A stretch of 64,000 nt of DNA, taken from positions 667,501 through 731,500 of the forward strand of contig CAJNDT010003157.1 of assembly GCA_905221615.1 (NCBI GenBank), read 5' to 3'. The first letter of the stretch is position 1. Each line of letters opens with the position of its first letter. This DNA is from Symbiodinium sp. CCMP2592 (taxonomy: Eukaryota > Sar > Dinophyceae > Suessiales > Symbiodiniaceae). Made by a program: the position numbers and the translations under genes. Shown piece by piece: positions 1 to 9,503 of the stretch. The notes beneath the pieces were generated by a model, which worked only from the letters and a program-made list of their open reading frames with translations, did no database searches and had not been told where the DNA came from.

Positions 1-254
1 TCGCAATCATGTGACTCTTACTGCTACTACCGATACTATGCTCCTCCTACTCCTCCTCCTCCTCCTCCTCCTCATCCTGCTTCTGCTCCTCCTCCTCCTC
101 CTCCTGCTACTACTACTACTCCTCCTGCTGCTGCTAATGCTGCTGCCACTGCCACTGCTAACGCCAATCACTGCTGCTACTCCTGTTTCTACTCCTGCTC
201 CCACTCCTACTCCTATCCCCACTCCTCCGACCACCCTACCACTCCGCTAGTAGC

Positions 255-296
<42 letters not shown>

Positions 297-460
297 CGTA
301 GTCGTAGTCGTAGTGGTAGTGGTAGTGGTAGGGGTAGGGGAAAGGGCAGGGGCAGGGGTAAGGGTAGGGGTGGGGAATAGGGGTAGGGGTAGGGGTAGGG
401 GTCCTGTACGGTGGTGCTACTACTACTGCTACTACTACTGCTACTGCTACAGGCATACAT
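1..460. repeat. Triplet microsatellite and G-rich tract
   Basis: A run of CTC/CCT/CTG triplets (about 38-160) is followed by mixed CAC/TCC triplets, a (TAG)n stretch (about 248-297), a GTAGGG/GGGTAG-rich stretch (about 298-400) and short TAC/TGC triplets to about 450. Open frames across it encode only homopolymeric Leu, Ser or Tyr and are not genes. The G-rich part has regularly spaced G-runs that could form a quadruplex on the plus strand; this is inference. Confidence 0.9.
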
Positions 461-1239
461 CTGTCTGCGTGCTTATATATCTATATATATGTACACAAAT
501 AGACACGTATACCGATGTCTATCATTCGAAGACAAGCATGTCTACAGGTAGAGAGAGACGCTACGGAGCAATACAGGAACATCTCTCCGCCTTGTGATGC
601 AGACTGTCCCGGTGCAGGTAAACTCCTGGACATCCGGTAAGCATCCGGTCACCTTGGTGGGCAAGCTCTTGCAACCCGTCCCCGTTATCTACGCCCCTCT
701 AAGGATCCTGATCGTAACCCTGTGGAAACACCTACACCTCCTTGCAAGCTTGAGGGTCCTTAAGCGATCAGCTGCTAGTTCTGGATCGACTACACCATGA
801 TAAGCTAAGCTGAACAAATTATAATATACTTTCGGATCCTATATAGATTTTAATATGCTAACATACTCAAATCTACAGGATAAACTGCGGCTTGGTCTTG
901 CTGACGAAGGTGCAGCACAGAAGTGCATATTCAGAGCTATCCACAACTAATTTAAGCATGTTTTCTTCCACGCCGTTCTACTGCTTTGAGGCTCGCCCAC
1001 TCCCGCAACTGTGATCCAGCTGTAGCGCTGTTGCAGCGCCATTTCGCCTCTTGGGCTGTTGCCTGTGATCACGTTCTACCGAGCATTACGTGGCTGTGGT
1101 GCTGGCTGCATGCAGCCAGAAAGCCGCCGCAAAGGCAAAAGTGGCACGGAGAACAAAATTTGCGAGAATCAATCAAAAAATGGACCTGCGCCAACAATGC
1201 ACTGCTGCTCGTGTCGATCATGCTGACGATGCCAGCGAA
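461..1239. other. Intergenic, nothing recognised
   Basis: AT-richer single-copy sequence with short frames only. No domain, RNA gene or clear regulatory element is visible. Confidence 0.6.
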
Positions 1240-1545
1240 GATGGCGAGAATGGCGACGATGATTATGACGATGACGGCGATGGTGATGTTGGTGATGATG
1301 TAAGTTGGCGATCATGATGAGGATGAGGATGACGATGACCATGCTGATGAGGATGAGGATGAGGATGACCATGCTGATGAGGATGAGGATGAGGATGAGG
1401 ATGAGGATGAGGATGAAAAATCAGGATCGAGGTGATGATGGTGATAATGATGGTAACGGTTATGAGGATGAGGACGAGGAGGATGATTATGATGGCGATG
1501 ACGATGATGATGACGATGATACTGATGCTGATGGTGACGATGACG
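1240..1545. repeat. GAT/GAG (GATGAG)n imperfect microsatellite
   Basis: Imperfect repeats of GATGAG, GATGAC and GATGATG. The GATGAG core is densest at about 1310-1420. Translations are Met/Arg or Asp/Glu runs in every frame, so no gene is called. Confidence 0.9.
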
Positions 1546-2045
1546 ACTCTCGCGGCAAACATGGCTGCCACATCGTTGACATTTAATCTTCTTAGCACAG
1601 CGCCATTTGCTATCTTTGCACGATTAGTGGAAAATAATGGACTAATATCAGCAACGCTAACCATAACTTGGGTCAGTTGCCTTTTGACTCGTCACTGCTG
1701 GGGAAGAGCTCTCCATGGTATATGATGGAGTACAGAGCCTGGGCGCCGGTTACAATGAAGGGCTTGGCATTCATAGAAAGCAGCAAATCTGACGGCTTGA
1801 AATACTTAGGAACTTGAAGTGATTGTCGGTGTGTGTAGAGGCGTGCTTCTAGACACGGATGTTCTCGAACCACGGCATCGACAACTACCGGGCACAAATG
1901 TGTCTTTGCAGATGGTGTTGCTACGCTGTTCAAGAATTGTTGTTTGCTGCTTTACTTGCTGCTCTGTTTGCTTGTTCTTCGTCTTGCCACTTCACTCATT
2001 CCGACTGCTGACTATTGTCATCTGGGGGGAGATGTTTTTTTCACA
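1546..2045. other. Intergenic, 3' flank of the PDZ gene
   Basis: No recognisable feature. It lies immediately downstream of the minus-strand PDZ gene and probably contains its 3' UTR, but no processing signal can be pointed to. Confidence 0.5.
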
Positions 2046-3446
2046 TCAGGCCTCCATCTTGCAGCCGTGCCAGCCACGCTGCCAGCCGCCCTTGCGCAGC
2101 AATTCGCGCTGCGAGTCCTCCATCGGAATCCACGGGATGCGCCACCAACCGTCGTTGTACGGCGCCTCGGAAGGAGCGGTCCAGGCGGACATGCAAACCT
2201 GAACCACGCCCAAAACCCTGAACTGCAGCCCAGCTGCAGGTTCCCCAAGCAAGGATTCGAGGGACTTCCCGTCTGGACCTTTCCGTGTCTCGAAGAAGCT
2301 TTTTAGAAAACGATCCACGTCGGCAGTAACTGCCGGAGAACTCGGCGGCTGTGGTAGCTGATACCTGGCATTGGCTCCCCAGGCCAACACCCGTTCTGGC
2401 GAATAAGGCCCGGCTACATCGGCCAGATTCCACTCGTAAGGGCCACCATGCGATGCAGAGTCGAAATCCGGGGCTGGCTTCCGTTCCGCTGTTGGCATCG
2501 CCTCGACTGCTGCAGATTCCGCGGGCCTGTGATGCGGAATAGGCTGCCGGAGGGGGTCCACTCCTCGTTGCCAGCGATTTCTTTTGGGTGCTGCATGGGC
2601 CTGTGGCTGCATTTCGGTATTGCAGGCTTGCGGGGGGGCTGCATTCCCTTCATTCAGAAGGGCATCTGCACAGATGTCCAGGGATGCTGATCCTTCAACC
2701 AGCTTAACCCGCTGCAGTTCCTCTGTCGACGTGGCCTTATGGGGCACCATCTTCACAAAGATGAGCTGCAGAGGCCGTGCGCTGAGTGCAGTCTGGAGCT
2801 CCTCTGGGGAGCGCATCTGGTAAGTCCTCACGCCGTTGATGCGCACGAGCTTGTCGCCTCTGCGTAAGCCCTTCTTCTCTGCCCAGCTGCCTGGAGGGAT
2901 CATGATGTTGTCTTTACGTGGAAGGTCCGGGCACTCCAACTCGAGAGGGCTCTGTTCCTCCCTCTGAACCCAGATCTCCTCGAAAGAAGGGGAAAGTGGC
3001 CTCTCCAGGGCCCCAATGACACAGCCCTCTGAGAAGATCAGCCTGCAGATCTCGAAGTTGGAGTCGGCTCTGAAGGCAGGGAAGGGCCGTCCCTTCTTCA
3101 TCCGGTTCTTCCCCTCAAAGGTGATGGTCTTCCCCAAGCGAGTTGTCAATGTAAGGGTGTGGCAGAGGTACATTTTTGTACCACCAATAGGCTTGGAGCC
3201 ATGACCACAAACTTTGACTATGAAGTCATCTGCTTCGATTGCATGCCATTTGACTTTGCGCTTCTTGCACGCAGCATTATCACAAATGTCCATCTTCGTG
3301 CAGTCATCATCCAACAGGCACCCCTTCCGGATGCCACCCTCGAATTCGAAAATTAATCCATGCAGGACGTAACCCACTCCGGCCCCGATGCGCCTGAGCT
3401 GTGCAGGCTGCGCCTCAAGGTCTTCGGCAGTGGGCGGAGTCACCAT
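2046..3446 (-). CDS. PDZ-domain protein of unknown function
   Basis: An uninterrupted frame of about 466 codons from the ATG at 3446; the frame is open 11 codons further upstream, but that codon is GTG. Residues about 172-236 form a PDZ-like domain: a PGSWAEKKGLRRGDKLVRIN core, which is the usual small-residue/GLxxGDxLxxINGV signature, followed by a hydrophobic beta strand (LQLIFVKMV). The N-terminal ~160 residues are rich in beta strands with a GAGVGYVLHGLIFEFEG segment and several Cys; they loosely recall a beta-prism (jacalin-like) fold, but this is weak. The C-terminal half is Pro/Ala-rich and ends in a Trp-rich tail. PDZ domains bind C-terminal peptides, so a scaffold or adaptor role is likely; the partner is unknown. 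An upstream exon cannot be excluded. Confidence 0.62.
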   Translation of the reverse strand: MVTPPTAEDLEAQPAQLRRIGAGVGYVLHGLIFEFEGGIRKGCLLDDDCTKMDICDNAACKKRKVKWHAIEADDFIVKVCGHGSKPIGGTKMYLCHTLTLTTRLGKTITFEGKNRMKKGRPFPAFRADSNFEICRLIFSEGCVIGALERPLSPSFEEIWVQREEQSPLELECPDLPRKDNIMIPPGSWAEKKGLRRGDKLVRINGVRTYQMRSPEELQTALSARPLQLIFVKMVPHKATSTEELQRVKLVEGSASLDICADALLNEGNAAPPQACNTEMQPQAHAAPKRNRWQRGVDPLRQPIPHHRPAESAAVEAMPTAERKPAPDFDSASHGGPYEWNLADVAGPYSPERVLAWGANARYQLPQPPSSPAVTADVDRFLKSFFETRKGPDGKSLESLLGEPAAGLQFRVLGVVQVCMSAWTAPSEAPYNDGWWRIPWIPMEDSQRELLRKGGWQRGWHGCKMEA

Positions 3447-5323
3447 GGCATCGAGAGCAAACTGCTCCGAATTAGCCACGATTTCCCTCTTAGTCTTAGT
3501 TTCGCCAGTCTGTGAAACAGGGTGAAGTCAGTGGCTGGTGGCTTGCCGACATGCTCCGACAGACGGTTGCAAATCACAGCATGGCTAGCTTTCCACGATG
3601 GGCTGGGGCCATCACCGATGCAGATAACATGAATGTGAGGAGATGGTGCAAGAAAACCCAGCAGGAAAGGCATTTCAAACTCACGCCGCGTGCTAAGCCT
3701 CCACCCCCTGCCCAAAGCGCCTGGTTGACAGGCAGCCCCTCCTGCGGCAGCCTCGGGCCATGCGAAGATCTGATGAATGCAACACAACCCCGATGGAAGG
3801 CTGAGAGGAGCTGTTCGGGCATCCTTCCGTAGCCACATCCAACGGCCTGCGTCCCAGCTCCCGTCGGAGGCTAACCCTTCAACTTTCACAAACGGCTGCA
3901 GGTTGCTACGTCTCCAAAGACCTAAGCTGCTGAAGCCTGAATCCACAAAGTCTAAGCCCCCTTGGAAGCTTTGCTCTGCGAGGCTTGGGCTCGGGCTCCT
4001 TCAATCGCCTGGTGCCCTCAAGGATTCACCTCATGGCAACTGCGAAACCGCCTCTCAAGCAAAACTGCCTCTCTACGGAAGTGCTTTAGGTTTAAGACGA
4101 ACCGTGCAAGATAGTTATAGCGATGAGTCAACACGGGCACCTTCAGAGCTCGAAGCAACGGCCACGGCCTAATCTCAGTATTAACGGCTATTCATTATTA
4201 TTTAATAACAATTCCTTGCTCTAAATAACTATTCATTCTAACTGATTATGAATTATCATTAAGTATCCCTTTCAGGAAGACGAAGCCCTAACCAAGGCAA
4301 GATTCCAGAATGTGGGATTCCCTGATTTGTTTGTACGGATCCGTTCTGGTGCGCTCTCCTCTGTTCAGAAAAGCGAGTGCTTCGGGCGTGGGTTGGAGAG
4401 CTATGTATGTTTCTGAGAGGCTTCGGTTGCAACAACCTCGAGCCCTTCAGTCACAAGCTACACTGCCACACCCTCCTGCACCTGGCGGTACGAGGCCACC
4501 GCTTCCGAGGCCTCGCTGCTCCTTCTGTGCGCTTTGATGGAAGTTGCCGGGTGCACACGGAGAGCTTCTGAGCCTCAGCCTCCGGTGCCGTCCAAGCTTG
4601 GCCCGGCCATGCCTGGCCTGCCGGTTTCACTCCATCACGCCGCCTACCCTCTGCTACAGTACACGCATCCATCACTCCACACTCACACCGTAGCCTGCCT
4701 GAAGGTATGGGCCACCGAAGCACAGTTGAAGCTCGCCGCCGGCATCGGAATCCTGTGTGCAAGAGTGGGAATACGAATGCACTTCGCTTTGCCAACCACT
4801 AACTCAGGGTTATTACGGCTGCTATCCGACATACTGACATACTGGCCTGGTGGAGTACTTGGCATGTTTGGGAGTCATCGAGGGCTTGCAGCTTAGCGTT
4901 TGGGTTGGATTGGGTGGCGACACGAGTATATAGTAGAGCAGCGGCTGCTGAACGAATCGTCTGATCGCTGTTTTTGTTCCTCGCTTGCCGTCTCAACAGC
5001 ATAGTGAGCATGGCGGCTCGTGAGTAATCCAAGTCAAGAGTTCATGAAGGAACCTCCAGAGGTGTCCTGAATGGCACCTTCAAAGGGAGCCTTGTCTGAA
5101 CATGTGTTCTACAACGCTGGTGGAAGTAGAAGAAACAGCTAGCTGTACACGTCACAGCCCCACCGTGGGCTAGAATTGTGAGGCTGGGACGACGGCCAAA
5201 GGAAAGTGAGTCTCCAACTGGGACCATGAAGAATCTGCGAGAAGACCAGCTCCGTCAAACGAGGGAATTTGAAAACGTCTGGCCCTCTACAAGGCCCTGA
5301 CATTTTGCAGGTTCGAGGAAACA
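3447..5323. other. Intergenic with one half of a diverged duplication
   Basis: No credible coding frame. About 3630-4640 is related to 7465-8300 (separate entries). 4190-4260 is a short AT-rich patch. The interval separates two minus-strand genes and should hold the promoter or 5' UTR of the PDZ gene and the 3' UTR of the HYR gene; no motif is identifiable. Confidence 0.5.
3630..4640. repeat. Diverged ~1-kb repeat, copy 1
   Basis: Collinear with 7465-8300. Shared anchors include GGAGATGGTGCAAGA versus GAGATGGTGCGAGA, CTACGGAAGTGCTTTAGGT versus CTACGGAAGTACATTAGGT, CCTAACCAAGGCA, TATGTTTCTGAGA and CAACCTCGAGCCCTTCA. Numerous substitutions and indels mark it as an old duplication or two copies of a dispersed repeat. 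No coding content recognised. Confidence 0.6.
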
Positions 5324-7093
5324 TCATGAAGCATCGGCATAAGATTGCAATTGTCGACGACGCCACCGTGGGCGTGGCCTGGTACACGACACTTTGACCT
5401 CGAAGCTCATGCTGTCATTGCCAACTTCGTTGGATGCCGTACAGGTCACCTTGGTGATTCCCAGCGGAAACAAGGAGCCGGAGGGGGGTACGCAAACGGA
5501 TTCAGCTCCACAGCCTGCCACCACGGAGACATCAAAACTGACCTGGGCTGTGGTACAGGAGGGGGACTCGGCATCGATGCTGGGAATATCCGGAAGGCTC
5601 GGCACCGAATCACACGGAGGGCTCCACGGAGGGGAGGAGGAGTTGCAACCAACATCTCCGGCCACGCCCACCCGAAAGCTGGACGTGGCAGTGTTTCCGG
5701 ACGGATCAGTTGCCGTGCACTCCACTGTCGTGTTTCCTACCGGGAAGAGGGAGCCGGATGCGGGAGTGCAGGTGATCTCCGTGGAACAGTCGTCCGTGGC
5801 CGTGGCCTCGAAGAAAACTTGCTTTATGCCCTGGCAACCCGCATTGACAGTCACGTTCGGAAGGGTGTCAAAGACGGGCGGCTGCGGGTCGACGACCGTG
5901 ATCTCAAAGTTGTACACATTGTCTGGTCCACGGCTCCGGGCACCACGGAATCTACTGCTAGTGCTACTGTTCCTATCCTTTCCCACGCACTCCACTGTAG
6001 AGGTCCCCAAGGGCAAAGTGCTCGGGGTGCAGGTGTAGGACAGTGAAGGGATGCAGATGTCATCAAAGGCGAAGGAGTGGCTGCACTGCCCTTGGTCCGT
6101 GGAGACCCGCGACGCCGGGATCGGAGCTTGGCAGGTCGCGAGCTCGTCCACTTGGCGATCCCCGTCGAGCCATACGGACGAAGTCCCAGATTGGGAGATC
6201 GTGCTACCAAACAGAGACGAGTCTAATTCCTCGTTGTTTCGAGAGCTGCCCAGCCAGAAATTGTGCCACGCTGCTAGCCGAAAGTCTCCGAAGTAGTCGT
6301 AGATCCTCGCCCACACAATCTGACCTTGAAGGACGGTTATCAAAACTCTAATCCACTCTTCGTCCGCATTGAAAAACTGATAATCCTGGGCCCAATGCCA
6401 AGGACCCTCGAAATCGCTGACTCCATAGAAAGAGGTAACTTCCCCCAACAGGGCTTCTCCAAATCGGACTTCTATGACGTACGGGCCTCTAACCTCTCGC
6501 TGCCGCCGGTTCACCTGCAAATACTTGGCCGAATCTGAGTTGCTGTCGAAGCCGATGTTGATGGGGCCATCACCCTGTCCCGTTGGCGGGAATCGAAGCC
6601 AAGCTTGCAAGGTGGTTCCTACCTTGCTGGTGACCGGTGAATCAAAGATGATGCCTGACACCGGAGTGGATGCTCCAGTCAGGAACCGGTTGGTACCATC
6701 AAACACCACTGTACCAGCACTTGAGGCGTCTATCACCGTCACGTTTGAAGGCGGCCACTGGCCGGGGGAAGTGTACATCTCGAAGTCCTCGAAGACGGTG
6801 TAGCCCGGAGCCGGAGCCTGCGAGGGCTGTGACTCCTTCGCGGAACCTCGACTTTGAAGCTGCAAAAACCCGAAGCTCTCATTGTCGCCTGCAAAGCAAG
6901 AGCTTGAAGCCTGGCATGCCAGTCGACCGGCCGTGAGTCGGGCAAGTGACAGAAGCATCAAGCAGCTCGTTGCCTTGTTCGGCATCTCGCGCGAATTTTC
7001 ACACTTCAAGCTACTGACCGGGGTTGGAGCCACTCTGAAGCAACGACGTGTGTCTGGGACAATGAGTCTGTCACCACCAAGTGCACTGCACAT
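5324..7093 (-). CDS. Secreted HYR-domain (hyalin-repeat) glycoprotein
   Basis: A 589-codon frame. The ATG at 7093 gives a non-hydrophobic start; the in-frame Met at codon 37 (6985) begins MPNKATSCLMLLSLARLTAG, a convincing signal peptide, and is my preferred start. After a linker, residues about 95-310 form a beta-rich region rich in aromatic residues (YTVFEDFEMY, WLRFPPTGQGDGPINIGF), compatible with a concanavalin/LamG-like jelly roll; this is tentative. From about 312 to 575 there are three HYR-type repeats: a first degenerate copy with TCTPSTLPLGTSTVEC, then CTPASGSLFPVGNTTVECTA and CVPPSGSLFPLGITKVTCTA, each in the canonical C..PsGs.FpvG.t.V.CtA form. HYR domains are Ig-like adhesion modules of extracellular proteins. 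The last ~18 residues are basic and may be read-through of an intron or an alternative end. Confidence 0.72.
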   Translation of the reverse strand: MCSALGGDRLIVPDTRRCFRVAPTPVSSLKCENSREMPNKATSCLMLLSLARLTAGRLACQASSSCFAGDNESFGFLQLQSRGSAKESQPSQAPAPGYTVFEDFEMYTSPGQWPPSNVTVIDASSAGTVVFDGTNRFLTGASTPVSGIIFDSPVTSKVGTTLQAWLRFPPTGQGDGPINIGFDSNSDSAKYLQVNRRQREVRGPYVIEVRFGEALLGEVTSFYGVSDFEGPWHWAQDYQFFNADEEWIRVLITVLQGQIVWARIYDYFGDFRLAAWHNFWLGSSRNNEELDSSLFGSTISQSGTSSVWLDGDRQVDELATCQAPIPASRVSTDQGQCSHSFAFDDICIPSLSYTCTPSTLPLGTSTVECVGKDRNSSTSSRFRGARSRGPDNVYNFEITVVDPQPPVFDTLPNVTVNAGCQGIKQVFFEATATDDCSTEITCTPASGSLFPVGNTTVECTATDPSGNTATSSFRVGVAGDVGCNSSSPPWSPPCDSVPSLPDIPSIDAESPSCTTAQVSFDVSVVAGCGAESVCVPPSGSLFPLGITKVTCTASNEVGNDSMSFEVKVSCTRPRPRWRRRQLQSYADAS

Positions 7094-7378
7094 CGAGGCT
7101 CAGACCGTGACGAACTCAGAGCTCCGTCCCGCGGGCCTGCAGGCAGCACGATGGACTTGCTATCCCATTCAACTCTGGTAGATAGGGAACACGTCAGCAG
7201 TTGCCACCTGGAGCACTGGAGTATGAGCTAAAGCACAGGCGCTTAGGCGGCTGAGACCGACAAACAACTGGCCCAGTCTCGTCTTGAACCGCAATACAGA
7301 CGGCGTGGCGATTGCAGGGGTCCAGCAAAGCCAATGAATGCTCTTTGCCCAAAACTTCATTTGGCTGTAAGGGAGGAC
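7094..7378. other. 5' flank of the HYR gene
   Basis: Short intergenic stretch upstream of the HYR gene on the minus strand. No motif recognised. Confidence 0.4.
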
Positions 7379-7453
7379 GTCGAACAGAGTGCAGGCCTGT
7401 GGACTCGCGAGGCTTTTTTTCGAGCGAGTCCACAGGCCTGCACTCTGTTCGAC
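7379..7453. repeat. Perfect 30-bp inverted repeat with 15-nt loop
   Basis: The left arm at 7379-7408 (starting GTCGAACAGAGTGCAGGCCT) and the right arm at 7424-7453 (ending GCCTGCACTCTGTTCGAC) are exact reverse complements over 30 bases. The spacer at 7409-7423 contains seven consecutive T. An RNA from either strand would fold into an uninterrupted 30-bp hairpin. It could be a small-RNA precursor, a foldback element or a template-switch scar; the sequence does not decide. Confidence 0.95.
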
Positions 7454-7464
7454 TTCCGATTACG

Positions 7465-8300
7465 AGAGATGGTGCGAGACAACCCGGCGGGCAAGGCAGT
7501 TCAACCTCACGGCCCCTCCTAAGCCTCTACCTCCAAGCCCCTCCCAAAGTTGCCCCAAGCACCTGGCTGGCCGGCACCTGCGACAGCCTTGGGCCACGGG
7601 AAGATCTGGGGCCAGTCGGGTTGAGGTGGACGGCCTGGGGAAATCTACGAAGCCCGGTGGACTTTGCACTGCTAGCAGACAAGCCCCCATAAAGTTGAAG
7701 ACTGCCATGTCCATGGAGTCTCGGACGATCCCACTGAAGGACTTGCTTGATGCTGCCGTAGCGACTGATCCAACAACTAGTCCATCTACGGAAGTACATT
7801 AGGTCTAAACGAACCATATAAGACATTTTAGGGGACATCTCACATCATTCGGGAAAGTTCGCGTTGAGATTAGTTGACAATGGCACCTTCATCGAAAGAA
7901 TACAAAATCCCTTTCCGGAAGACGAAGAGTAGGGCCCTAACCAAGGCATGCAGGGACTCCTCGAAGTCATCAGCTCTTTGGCTGTCCTCCGCAAGAATTA
8001 AACTTCAATCTTCAGAATGCAGGATGTCCATTCTTTGCACGGGAACCGGAGTGCTCTCCCCTGTTCCAACAAGCATGTACAAGCATGCTAGGGGCATAGT
8101 TTGCATAGCCATGTTTCTGAGAAGCGTGGCATCTAGCAACCTCGAGCCCTTCATTCACAAGCTCCTCCGCCCGCTTGCACCTGGCGGTGCAGGGCAGGGT
8201 CTCCGCCTTCTCCAAGCGCTGGTGCTCCTTCCGGGTGTTTTGATGAATTTGCTGGGTGCACTTTCCTGGAGCTTCGTCTGAGCCCGGCCTGCGGAGTCAC
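7465..8300. repeat. Diverged ~1-kb repeat, copy 2
   Basis: The partner of 3630-4640 in the same order and orientation, shortened by internal deletions. It follows directly after the inverted repeat, whereas copy 1 has no such hairpin. No coding function seen. Confidence 0.6.
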
Positions 8301-9429
8301 GCTCTCCAAGTCATCAGTGCCAGATGCGCCCAGCTCAGCTTGGCCCGGCCCTGAAGGCAAAATCTGCCGCGCAGGCGATGTCTGACCAGCAAACCCGAGA
8401 GGAACACCTACGTTACAAGATCTCAAGACCCGAGCCCCTCCTCATTCCACCCCACCACCTCTGCAGGGATCGCTGAGTCAGCATCTGGCGGGCTAAGAAC
8501 CCGGCCTCATCGAGGCATCACCGCGACTCCAGGTGCTTGGGGACTGATGCCGGGTGTTTGCCTGAAGGGCGGTCTAGACTTGATGCATGGTAGTGCCAAC
8601 TCAGCCAATCCCCAACCCCTCTAAACCGTCAACCGTGAAGCCCCACACCCGCGCATCTTAAACCCTGCAGTAAAGATCGAAGGCCCTGCACATGATCTGG
8701 GCGCGCTGCATCACAGAACTCTGGCAGGAAGCGCTGCTCGCGACGCCCCATGCAAGCAAACGGTCGGGGCTGTCTGGACTCTTCGGATCTTACCGCTCTT
8801 TGCAGGTAGACAAGAAGGATCCCAACTGCACAACCCACAGTAAGTTAGCCGTTCATTTCCTGTTTACTCCCGTTTATGCAACCCAGGTGGAAGTTCTCAG
8901 GCTGAGGCACACGAGACCGACTGCCCATGTGGTTTCAGGCATTACGAGGCTTTGCGGCTTTGTGACATGATGGCAGAGAAGACTCGTGTCGAAAGCAATG
9001 GGAAGGCTTCCTTGGCGTTAGGACCGCATGTCAAGCCCAGCTATAGTAAGGTTTGAGATGTGAAGCTGTGATGAGCGCTGCTGCTAGCTGGCCGTGCTAC
9101 GTGAGCGAAGTTGGACAGCTCATAGATCAATTCGGCAAAGAGTTGCAGTCGCAGCTTCCATCCATCGCTCTGACATCGGCAGATCACGTGATGTGGGTTG
9201 GATCATACATCATAACCAAGCATACACGGATCGCCTTTTCTTGGATGCAAGTGGCTGTACAATTGATAGTAGTGTTCTGGTTAGCTTCACATATTTTTGG
9301 CTGTAGACACGGCTTTCTCTTCCACAGCCACAAGGCACGGCTCCAAAAATCTCCTGATGCCCCAGTGCCTCGCAGCCTCCTTTTTGTGAGCGTTGCCTCC
9401 CTTCACTCAGCTCAAAAGGTTCGACATTA
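8301..9429. other. Intergenic, nothing recognised
   Basis: Single-copy sequence with short frames only. It lies between the diverged repeat and the 3' end of AO1. Confidence 0.5.
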
Positions 9430-9444
9430 GCTTGTACCACAAGC
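9430..9444. promoter_or_regulatory. Conserved 3' stem-loop of AO1
   Basis: GCTTGTACCACAAGC is a 6-bp perfect inverted repeat around ACC, located 60 bases past the AO1 stop codon in the transcribed direction. The same element follows AO2 and AO4, appears with one change after AO3, and occurs once more at 17932. A role in 3' processing is inference. Confidence 0.6.
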
Positions 9445-9503
9445 CACCAGTCAAGACTGATAGAAGGCTTGCACCTCACACGAGCAACCAATCCGAGCGA
9501 GCT

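Noticed and set aside
7-460. Poly-Leu, poly-Ser and Tyr-rich frames on both strands
   Set aside because: They are translations of triplet microsatellites with no complex sequence.
3447-3479. Start of the PDZ protein at 3479
   Set aside because: The codon there is GTG. The first in-frame ATG is at 3446.
5345-6046. Long plus-strand frame opposite the HYR gene
   Set aside because: Antisense shadow of a GC-rich coding frame with clear HYR motifs.
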